Source: Halalkalicoccus paucihalophilus
GTDB taxonomy: Archaea; Halobacteriota; Halobacteria; Halobacteriales; Halalkalicoccaceae
DNA: 64,000 bases
Assembly (NCBI RefSeq): GCF_001593955.1
Contig: NZ_LTAZ01000015.1
Location: forward strand, 1-64,000
Direction: 5' to 3'
In this document: positions 58,142 to 64,000 of the stretch, in pieces
How the letters are laid out: every line of letters starts with the position of its first letter
Position numbering within the stretch: the first letter of the stretch is position 1
Notes under the pieces: model-generated
Told to the model about the DNA's origin: nothing
Database searches by the model: none
What the model saw: the letters and a program-made list of their open reading frames with translations, nothing else
Made by a program: the position numbers and the translations under genes

Positions 58142-59567
58142 TATTCGTCACCCCCTTACGGCGGCGTTGAGAGACGTATGTCTCCATCGTATTCTCTGAG
58201 ATGATCTCATAGAGGCGTGCCGGTTGGCGATCGTCCGTGGGTCGGAGAATGCGACCGAGTCGCTGAGCATACTGGCGTTTCGAAGCACTCCCCGAAAGAA
58301 TGATCCCGACGTTCGCTGCAGGAACGTCGATACCCTCGTCAAGAACTTGCGAGGTCACCAGTAGCGAGTATTCGCCGGAGCGGAATCGGTCGAGAATCTC
58401 AGTACGCTCCTCAGTTTTTGTCTGATGGGTGATACAAGGGATGATAAATTCCTGGGAGACATCGTAGGCGAAGTCGTTGTTCGCAGTAAAGATAATGGCG
58501 CGATCGTCGTGATGGCGTTTGATCAGATTATCTAGTGTGTCGAGTTTCTTCGCTGCCGTACGGGCGATTCGTTCGGCCCGTTGCTTGGCAATGAGTGCCC
58601 GCCGGCCTTGCGGATCATAGGACGTCCGCTTGAGGAACTCCGCATAGCCCTCTTCTTTCCAGAGGTCGAACTCGTGACTGTCGACGTAGTCGCGATAGAT
58701 TTGATATTCCTCGTCGTATTCCGAGCGTTCGTCGGCTATAAGGTCGACAGACATGTGGATCGTCTCGTACTCGCTGAGGTACTCGCCGGCGAGTTCGTCG
58801 ACGTTCTCGCGGTAGACGACCGGCCCAATGAGGTCCTCCAGGAGTTCGTGCTTACCATCAGGACGTTCGTAGGTTGCCGTAAGTCCGAGTCGATACGGTG
58901 CGATCGTCATTTCAGGGATCTGCTGGTAGGTTGGAGCGGGCAGGTGGTGTTCCTCGTCGACGACAAGAAGGCCAAATCGGTCGCCATATTCATTGATATA
59001 GCGGTAGGCGCTGTCGTAGGTGGTGACAGTGATCGGAGTGACGTCGTGTGAACCACCGCCGAGAACACCGATCGGCTCGCGGAGTTGATCGCCGAAGGCG
59101 TTTGTGAGCGTAGCATACCATTGATTCATTAGGTCGATCGTTGGTGTTACGATAAGTGTGCTGACACCGGCGTTCGCGATTGCTTGGAGGCCGAGAAATG
59201 TCTTCCCGCTCCCAGTTGGAAGGACGACACTGCCCCGACGTTCGTGACCGATCCACGCGTTGAGGGCAGCTTGCTGGTAGTCACGTGGTGCGATATGGAG
59301 AGATGGTGTGAGCTCGAGATCGTGATATCCACGAGCGGTGTCCTCAATTGGTTGCTCAAATCCTTGTTGAAGTGTTCGCTGCTCGGCGTTGTCGCTCTCC
59401 TCTCCGCGAGTGCGAGTACTAGTCCATATGCCGGCCCATTCGAGCAACGCTCGATACCGATATGCTTGGACGCGATACTCATCGACGCGGTCATCCCACT
59501 CCGCGTACGGAGTTGATTTAGTAGCTCCACGGAGGAGGAGTGTCCCACCGTCGAACTCGAGTTTCAT
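58128..59567 (-). CDS. xpb: XPB/Rad25-type DNA helicase
   Basis: From ATG 59567 (MKLEFDGGTLLLRGA) the protein has 479 residues; the frame is open upstream without conservation. A short N-terminal damage-recognition-like domain precedes two RecA folds. Walker A is VVLPTGSGKTFLGLQ, motif II is DEEH in LLVVDEEHHLPAP, and motif III is LGLTATYERPDG. Motif VI is QRLGRILRP in RQYAQRLGRILRPTDD. A thumb-like insert and the RED-like region lie between. It unwinds DNA with 3'-5' polarity and acts with Bax1. Confidence 0.92.
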   Translation of the reverse strand: MKLEFDGGTLLLRGATKSTPYAEWDDRVDEYRVQAYRYRALLEWAGIWTSTRTRGEESDNAEQRTLQQGFEQPIEDTARGYHDLELTPSLHIAPRDYQQAALNAWIGHERRGSVVLPTGSGKTFLGLQAIANAGVSTLIVTPTIDLMNQWYATLTNAFGDQLREPIGVLGGGSHDVTPITVTTYDSAYRYINEYGDRFGLLVVDEEHHLPAPTYQQIPEMTIAPYRLGLTATYERPDGKHELLEDLIGPVVYRENVDELAGEYLSEYETIHMSVDLIADERSEYDEEYQIYRDYVDSHEFDLWKEEGYAEFLKRTSYDPQGRRALIAKQRAERIARTAAKKLDTLDNLIKRHHDDRAIIFTANNDFAYDVSQEFIIPCITHQTKTEERTEILDRFRSGEYSLLVTSQVLDEGIDVPAANVGIILSGSASKRQYAQRLGRILRPTDDRQPARLYEIISENTMETYVSQRRRKGVTNNANS

Positions 59568-59691
59568 GGTGTCTGTGAGACCATTATTGAGGAGACGGGA
59601 ATACCTTACTGGCGTCATTGTGCTACATCCAGAGCTAGTGGTCTTTGCGCTCGCACACACTGAATTTTCTCACTACGACGACCAACAAATC

Positions 59692-59940
59692 TCAGTTACC
59701 AGTCGCATGACTGGCATTCTGGCTAATGAGACAAATATCTCCACTCACAACAGCCCCAGCAAGCTCGTGTCGAGAGATCTCGCCCACCACAGCTTTTGCA
59801 CCACCATCTGGGTCTCGTTCTTGGCCTCGTCCATCTTCTAGCTGTAGCTCAGGGAAATCGATCACGTCTTGGACTAAGCCAACAAGCGATCCACCGGTGA
59901 TCGTATCGGGTGGCAACAGTAGAGTGAGAATTTGCTCATG
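59692..59940 (-). pseudogene. Unknown gene fragment without start
   Basis: A coding-like minus-strand frame reads HEQILTLLLPPDTITGGS, LVGLVQDVIDFPELQLED and EISRHELAGAVVSGDICL, ending ASHATGN at 59692. A TGA closes the frame just upstream and only a TTG (59916) could start it. Periodicity and composition suggest a former gene. Family not recognised. Confidence 0.4.
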
Positions 59941-60093
59941 TTGTCGACGACGTCACATCTACGATGGCGACACGACGGTCGACACCGTGGCCGACGATGA
60001 TCGGTGACTGAGCAGCTCACACTGCCGACGATGACGAGACCTGATTTCGACGGTTGAGAAACGGTTAACGGGCGGCGTGAGAAAGTCGGATAC

Positions 60094-60492
60094 GTGACTG
60101 ACGATCTCGCGTATCCCTCTGTCGACCTTATCCTTGATCTCCATGAGCAGATCATTGCAGAAGGCGACACCACGGAGCCAGGCGTTCGGTCAGAGAACGC
60201 GATTGCCTCCGCAGTGCAGTATATCTCGGAAGGATTCTTCGGCGAGGTGCCCGAAACGATCCATTCAAAAGCGGTCCAGCTGATGCGGTTACTCGTGGCG
60301 GAGCATCCGTTCGTCGACGGGAACAAGCGAACAGCACTCCGAACGGTGGTCGTCTTCTATTTGATCAACGAGTATACGTTCGACTACGGCGATGAAATCC
60401 GAGCTCTCTTGCACCGCTTCGCAACTGACGAAGCCGCGGTCGACACCGATACTGCAGTCATCTACTTCCGTGCGTGCGCTCGTCGCAACTGA
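60094..60492 (+). CDS. doc: Doc/Fic-family toxin
   Basis: A 132-residue protein starting GTG 60094 (TDDLAYPSVDLILDLHEQ). The Fic/Doc active-site motif is complete: HPFVDGNKRTALRTVV, following the HxFx(D/E)GNxR pattern. Doc proteins phosphorylate EF-Tu or otherwise modify translation factors. The usual antitoxin gene (Phd-like) should precede it, but upstream sequence holds only a broken fragment. A 56-residue gene follows directly and may be the partner. Confidence 0.82.
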   Translation: MTDDLAYPSVDLILDLHEQIIAEGDTTEPGVRSENAIASAVQYISEGFFGEVPETIHSKAVQLMRLLVAEHPFVDGNKRTALRTVVVFYLINEYTFDYGDEIRALLHRFATDEAAVDTDTAVIYFRACARRN

Positions 60493-60524
60493 TAAATGGA
60501 CACACAGAATATCTTCAACAGAAC

Positions 60525-60695
60525 ATGGCGTCCAGCACCGATTCCTCGCCGGCGATCGACGATGAGGTCCGCCAGCTCTACGAGCGGTATCAGGCGGCCG
60601 AGAGCGACGCTGAACGTCGCGAGATCGCCCTCGAGATGGGGAAGCTCGATGGACATCGCCACGCGGAGATCTACGCAGCACTCGAAAACGAATAA
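60525..60695 (+). CDS. Small acidic helical protein downstream of doc
   Basis: A 56-residue protein starting ATG 60525 (MASSTDSSPAIDDEVRQL). It is helical and charged (YERYQAAESDAERREIAL, GKLDGHRHAEIYAALEN). It lies 32 bp after doc and is probably cotranscribed. It could be the antitoxin or a conserved partner. The frame is open from 60474 but the N-terminal extension is not coding-like. Confidence 0.6.
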   Translation: MASSTDSSPAIDDEVRQLYERYQAAESDAERREIALEMGKLDGHRHAEIYAALENE

Positions 60696-60721
60696 GCCCC
60701 CGTATTCGCGACAACGCGTGT

Positions 60722-60790
60722 GGTAGGCAGTGGGCCGCTTCTCAACTGCGAGTTTCAGTCCGAAACCAATGAGGACATTCCCATTCGATT
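60722..60790 (-). pseudogene. LysE exporter 3' fragment (duplicate)
   Basis: TAGGCAGTGGGCCG and the next 50 bases nearly repeat the 3' end of the LysE gene at 63010-63080 (roughly 57 of 63 identities). It encodes the last about 20 residues (GFGLKLAVEK-like). The rest of this copy is gone. Confidence 0.6.
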
Positions 60791-60861
60791 ACTGTCCATG
60801 TCTGTTAGGACCAACTCAGCCCTCCAAGAGTTTATAGCAGAAGACAGACCCAGCAGGGCAT

Positions 60862-61041
60862 ATGCCCGCTGGAACCCCCGACGAATAGCTATTCGAAGAT
60901 TGGCAACTGATCGCTCGCGCACTCACTGCTGCAACGCACGAGGATTGCCGGTACTACGACTGTGATACGATCGATACCTTGCTCGGCGACATAGATCTGA
61001 ATCCTACGTACCGCACCGACAGAGGATACATCTTGTGCTGA
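60862..61041 (+). pseudogene. Small ORF interrupted by one in-frame TAG
   Basis: Starts MPAGTPDE at 60862, then TAG at 60886-60888, then LFEDWQLIARALTAATHE, DCRYYDCDTIDTLLGDID and NPTYRTDRG before TGA 61039. The sequence on both sides of the TAG has normal haloarchaeal composition, so one substitution appears to have inactivated a 58-codon gene. Family unknown. Confidence 0.55.
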
Positions 61042-61144
61042 AGACGCGCCTTCTATTCGGCACTGCCGTAGAACCGTGTCTACCAGACGACTGGGTTGAG
61101 TCTCGCGATAACTTCATCTCCCAGCATGTCCTATACTCTACGTT

Positions 61145-61555
61145 ATGCAGCCCTATGTCGATGGCTTCGTGCTCCCGATTCCGAATGACAACGTAGACGA
61201 GTACCGAGAGATGGCCGCGGAGGCCGGGGAAATGTGGATTAACCACGGCGCTCTTGAGTATTTTGAGGGCGTAGGCGACGAACTCAATCCGGATATGGGA
61301 GAGGAGACGGTGTCGACGTTTCCGGAGATGGCTAAGGCCGGCCCGGACGAGACAGTGGTGTTTGCCTTCATCGTCTACCAGTCAGAAGAGCATCGCAACG
61401 AGGTCAATGCCGCCGTAATGGCCGAGATGGAGGGTCCAGAAGACGTATCGATGCCATTCGACATGGAGCGCATGGCTTTTGGCGGCTTTCGCTCTCTTGT
61501 CAGTTTGAGCGGTGATGAACGGACGCAACACGTCGAAGGAGACAAGCAGACATGA
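61145..61555 (+). CDS. DUF1428-family protein
   Basis: A 136-residue protein that opens MQPYVDGFVLPIPNDNVD, the DUF1428 (YbaA-type) start. FAFIVYQSEEHRNEVNAAV and FDMERMAFGGFRSLV follow, giving the ferredoxin-like fold of dimeric alpha-beta-barrel proteins. Enzymatic role not known. Its stop overlaps the next gene's ATG (61552), so the two form an operon with the AHSA1 protein, a pairing often seen in bacteria. Confidence 0.85.
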   Translation: MQPYVDGFVLPIPNDNVDEYREMAAEAGEMWINHGALEYFEGVGDELNPDMGEETVSTFPEMAKAGPDETVVFAFIVYQSEEHRNEVNAAVMAEMEGPEDVSMPFDMERMAFGGFRSLVSLSGDERTQHVEGDKQT

Positions 61556-62025
61556 GCACTCAGCCAGGCGAAACCGAGACTGGAAGCATTGAAATTAGCC
61601 GCGTGATCAATGCGCCGGCCGAGCGCATCTACAACGCGTTTCTGGATGCCGACGCCCTGGGGAAGTTCTCGCCGCCGGCAGGCTACACCGCCACGTACGA
61701 CCACGTCGAACCCGAGATCGGCGGAACGTACCACGGGACGTTCACTGCGCTGGAGACCAAAGAGAGTCACAGCTTCGGCGGTGAATACGTGGAGTTGATG
61801 CCCCACAAGCGCATCGTCCAGTCGGACCAATTCGAAACGGATACGCCCGAGATGCAGAGCGTGATGACCGTGACTATCACCCTCGAAGAGGTTGAAGATA
61901 GTACCACGGTGACCGTGCGTCAGGAGGGTATCCCGAAGCCGATTCCAGAAGAGGATGCCGCCACGGGATGGGGAATGAGCCTAGAGAATCTGGCCCGACT
62001 GGTGGAGTTTCCGGAAGCCGAGTAA
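61552..62025 (+). CDS. AHSA1/START-domain (SRPBCC) protein
   Basis: A 157-residue protein with the helix-grip fold of the AHSA1/Aha1-C family. Segments are ISRVINAPAERIYNAFLD, ALGKFSPPAGYTATYD, LMPHKRIVQSDQFET and VTVRQEGIPKPIPEED, with a C-terminal helix GWGMSLENLARLVEF. It probably binds a hydrophobic ligand. It is translationally coupled to the DUF1428 gene. The DUF1428-SRPBCC pair looks horizontally mobile, as the same pair is widespread in bacteria. Confidence 0.88.
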   Translation: MSTQPGETETGSIEISRVINAPAERIYNAFLDADALGKFSPPAGYTATYDHVEPEIGGTYHGTFTALETKESHSFGGEYVELMPHKRIVQSDQFETDTPEMQSVMTVTITLEEVEDSTTVTVRQEGIPKPIPEEDAATGWGMSLENLARLVEFPEAE

Positions 62026-62356
62026 AGTGGCCGCGATCCGCTTATTCATATCAAAAGTCGACAATTAATTACCACCATGGGTTAACGTCAGGGGGTGTAG
62101 CTACAGTCCAATCACCCTGTTAGCCGTGCAAAATACGCGCTGAGTATGCAGCACGGGTGATCCAAACCACTCGGGTTCAGTCAAGAACGTCGTGACCGAT
62201 TCAGAGGATGTATGCTGTATGGCGACAAGCTTTATTTCATGTTGTCAATCCTGATTTACCCGAAAGAGAACCTACGTACTAATCGATCCACCGGTCAGAA
62301 GCGTGTCCAGGTACTAGATGCGAACAACTAACCTCGTATCACCCGTCTAATCAGCT
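62026..62356. other. Intergenic, nothing recognised
   Basis: About 330 bp. It contains short inverted and purine-rich patches only; no gene or RNA signature was seen. Confidence 0.45.
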
Positions 62357-62638
62357 ATGACGGAGAATGCAGCCCCAGTTCAAGTCTGGTTGGTTGAACG
62401 GATGTTTGCTGAAGACAAGTCGAACCTCATTGTCCTGGTGTATGCGACAACTGACGGTCAACGGTACACGATGAAGGAGCATGCCATTACGGGCATCTCC
62501 GAAACGCGTCTGACAACCGCTGCGGTTGAGGTTGACCCAGACGATCTTGACCCAGTCAACGATGAAACGTTGCAAAATCAGTACGCTACTGAGGCGACGC
62601 GGATGGCGAACGTACACGATCCAGACGATCCGATTTAG
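62357..62638 (+). CDS. Small acidic protein of unknown function
   Basis: A 93-residue protein from ATG 62357 (MTENAAPVQVWLVERMF). It has a predicted beta-sheet (SNLIVLVYATTDGQRYTM), then an acidic helix (EVDPDDLDPVNDETLQNQ). It looks like a conserved haloarchaeal soluble protein; family not recognised. Single gene. Confidence 0.6.
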   Translation: MTENAAPVQVWLVERMFAEDKSNLIVLVYATTDGQRYTMKEHAITGISETRLTTAAVEVDPDDLDPVNDETLQNQYATEATRMANVHDPDDPI

Positions 62639-63009
62639 GCGCCGCGTCACTACTGGAGATGGTATGTACAGAACCTGTACCGAGCATTCAGGCAGAGAGG
62701 AGATTGGACGCCCTCGACGTATTTTACCGTAGTAGGTTCGTGGCTCCAGAGGGCGTCCTACTGTGATGCATTGTAGCTCCCCCCGCTACTCTGTTTCTTT
62801 ACTACTCGACAGGCGGCCATCCCGTGCGTGCGGTATGACTACTGTCGCAAGTGAGCGAGGAATCCCCGTTTCGGAATGGAGCGAAGCGACGTGAGAAAAC
62901 GGCGTTACCTGCTCCCAAGCGATGGTTCCAGTTGTGAACTGTATATGTATCAGCGGCTAATTCACACCCGTTGATCGTACCTGAAGAACCGAGAGCGACA
63001 ATGCGTACG
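62639..63009. repeat. Intergenic with a perfect 10-bp inverted repeat
   Basis: GGACGCCCTC (62706-62715) pairs with GAGGGCGTCC (62749-62758) across 33 bp, 70 bp after the small acidic gene. It could be a terminator, an RNA hairpin or the scar of a deleted element. No gene in the rest of the stretch. Confidence 0.5.
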
Positions 63010-63631
63010 TTAGGCAGTGGGCCGTTTCTCAACTGCGAGTTTTAGTCCGAATCCAATGAGGACACTCCCACTCAGATACTGAATCACTCTGCGAGTTGCC
63101 GCCGAGTGAAGGAGCTGGTGTCGAACTCGGCTAGCGAAGAGTGCGACGACGCCGAGATAACAGACGCTCAGGCCTGCATAGAGGAGCCCGAGGAGTGACA
63201 TCTGGAGTGAGGCGTTCGCGGTTGCTGGAACGAACTGCGGGAAGAACGCGAGAACGAATACCGCAACCTTCGGATTAGAGACGTTGATGACGACCGCCTT
63301 TCGATAGGACTCTACGAGCGAGGTCGGTTTGGAGATCGAACTGGTCGTCACTCCGGAACATCTGGACACCGAGATAGAGCAGATACGCGGCACCGACGTA
63401 TTTTACGACCAGGTAGGCGAGTGCGCTCGTTCGCAGGAGTGCTGCCAGACCGAGTATCGCTGCAGTCGTGTGGACTAACACTCCTGTGGCCGTCCCAAAT
63501 CCTGTAATGAGTCCCGCTGAGCGCCCACTTTTGAGCGATTGGGTGACGGTATAGACCGTGTCAGGGCCAGGTGCGACGATGATTGCAAGGACGCCAGGGA
63601 CGAACGTAGCGAGTGTCGCAAACTCAATCAT
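63010..63631 (-). pseudogene. LysE/RhtB-type exporter, frameshifted
   Basis: The N-terminal part (63631 to about 63330) reads MIEFATLATFVPGVLAI, IVAPGPDTVYTVTQSLKSG and ALAYLVVKYVGAAYLLYLG, the LysE family start. The frame then shifts and the second half (SYRKAVVINVSNPKVAVF, VLAFFPQFVPATANASLQ, RVIQYLSGSVLIGFGLKL) lies in another frame ending at 63010. One indel around 63330-63390 separates two otherwise good halves. Family function is amino-acid export. A second copy's 3' end lies at 60722. Confidence 0.8.
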
Positions 63632-63771
63632 AGTCGTTCTGTAGGTTAACTGCCGCTGACTTAGGTTGACCGGAATTTATAGCCTCCTTGGTATAGTTAT
63701 TATAGATAGTCAATATTCGCAGATCTCTCTGTGATTCTCTCTTATGCAACGATTGCGCTTGTTAGTCGCTC

Positions 63772-63819
63772 GCCTTGTGCAACAATTACCGTTTATTGGC
63801 TACCGATATTGCACAAGGC
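63772..63819. repeat. TTGTGCAACA inverted repeat, copy 4
   Basis: GCCTTGTGCAACA (63772-63784) and TATTGCACAAGGC (63807-63819) match as inverted copies at 12 of 13 positions around a 22-bp centre. It lies 64 bp after the stop of the partial gene at 63883. As in copy 1, a minus-strand gene ends just before it. Confidence 0.85.
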
Positions 63820-63882
63820 ACCTACTCCGACAGTCGCCGTAAGCAATTCACACCGAAAATAGCAGAACGACCTCAAATAGGA

Positions 63883-64000
63883 TTATAACTGGTTTTTCAA
63901 GAGTTGCCATGTCCCATCGGCATTGAATTTCGGGACCTCACCAACGTCGATACTGCTACCGCCGTGGATAACTGCCTTCTTGATTTCTCCAGGAGTTGGT
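63883..64000 (-). CDS. C-terminal end of a gene running off the window
   Basis: The minus strand from the window edge reads PTPGEIKKAVIHGGSSID, then VGEVPKFNADGTWQLLKN, QL and a TAA at 63883-63885. The frame is open to the window end, so the gene continues beyond 64000. The tail is a normal soluble protein C-terminus. Family not recognised from 38 residues. Confidence 0.65.
   Translation of the reverse strand, partial: PTPGEIKKAVIHGGSSIDVGEVPKFNADGTWQLLKNQL

Overview
The window looks like accessory DNA from an extremely halophilic archaeon (class Halobacteria). The predicted proteins are strongly acidic. Exported proteins carry twin-arginine (RR) signal peptides. Family content is typical of haloarchaea: bacterio-opsin-activator-type HTH regulators, DUF302, UspA, the Bax1/XPB pair, TnpB-only insertion elements and SWIM proteins. 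No rRNA or tRNA gene, replication initiator or ribosomal operon was seen. Intact genes sit between many gene fragments, in-frame stops, frameshifts and recombination junctions, which suggests a megaplasmid or a decaying genomic island. Every functional call is by family recognition from sequence alone; no database search was run.

Layout. 1-10 kb: a protein tail, two tandem HTH regulators, a TnpB relic, a secreted beta-helix protein, an antitoxin/monooxygenase pseudogene, DUF302, a haloacid-dehalogenase-like enzyme and a secreted lamin-tail protein. 9-14 kb: a two-gene zinc-finger/winged-helix module, a sterol-carrier-like/hydrolase operon, a tautomerase, a SprT-like metallopeptidase and UspA. 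15-24 kb: decayed PadR, DUF2267 and MgtE genes around a phosphate transporter, then a Ca2+-type P-ATPase and a sulfatase. 24-35 kb: transporters (APC-like permease, SulP, Na+/H+ antiporter, MFS) mixed with UspA, IS66 and DUF1254 relics. 35-43 kb: DUF4397 and PAP2 proteins, a dead sulfatase, an amino-acid permease with a small upstream membrane protein, and a permease/SWIM junction. 42.8-46 kb: an HTH-hicB-hicA operon, then about 1.8 kb of non-coding DNA with an orientation-switching array of GGGGTCC/GGGAGTCCC motifs, then an HTH/coiled-coil gene. 46-52 kb: chimeric MscS, a TrkA-C protein, an M14 carboxypeptidase and a GH68 levansucrase. 53-60 kb: an MFS exporter, a decayed TnpB element with an antisense 45-codon gene, and the bax1-xpb operon. 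60-64 kb: a Doc toxin, DUF1428/AHSA1 genes and a frameshifted LysE exporter.

Themes. Many intact genes serve ion, osmotic and solute balance (PiT, P-ATPase, SulP, antiporter, TrkA-C, permeases) or exported carbohydrate and peptide processing (beta-helix, GH68, M14, DUF4397, lamin-tail). Two toxin-antitoxin-like loci could stabilise the replicon. The most unusual signals are a four-copy family of CCTTGTGCAACA inverted repeats with unrelated 18-22 bp centres, and the motif-rich non-coding region at 43.7-45.5 kb, which could be a replication or maintenance site. Several small ORFs are broken by a single in-frame stop.
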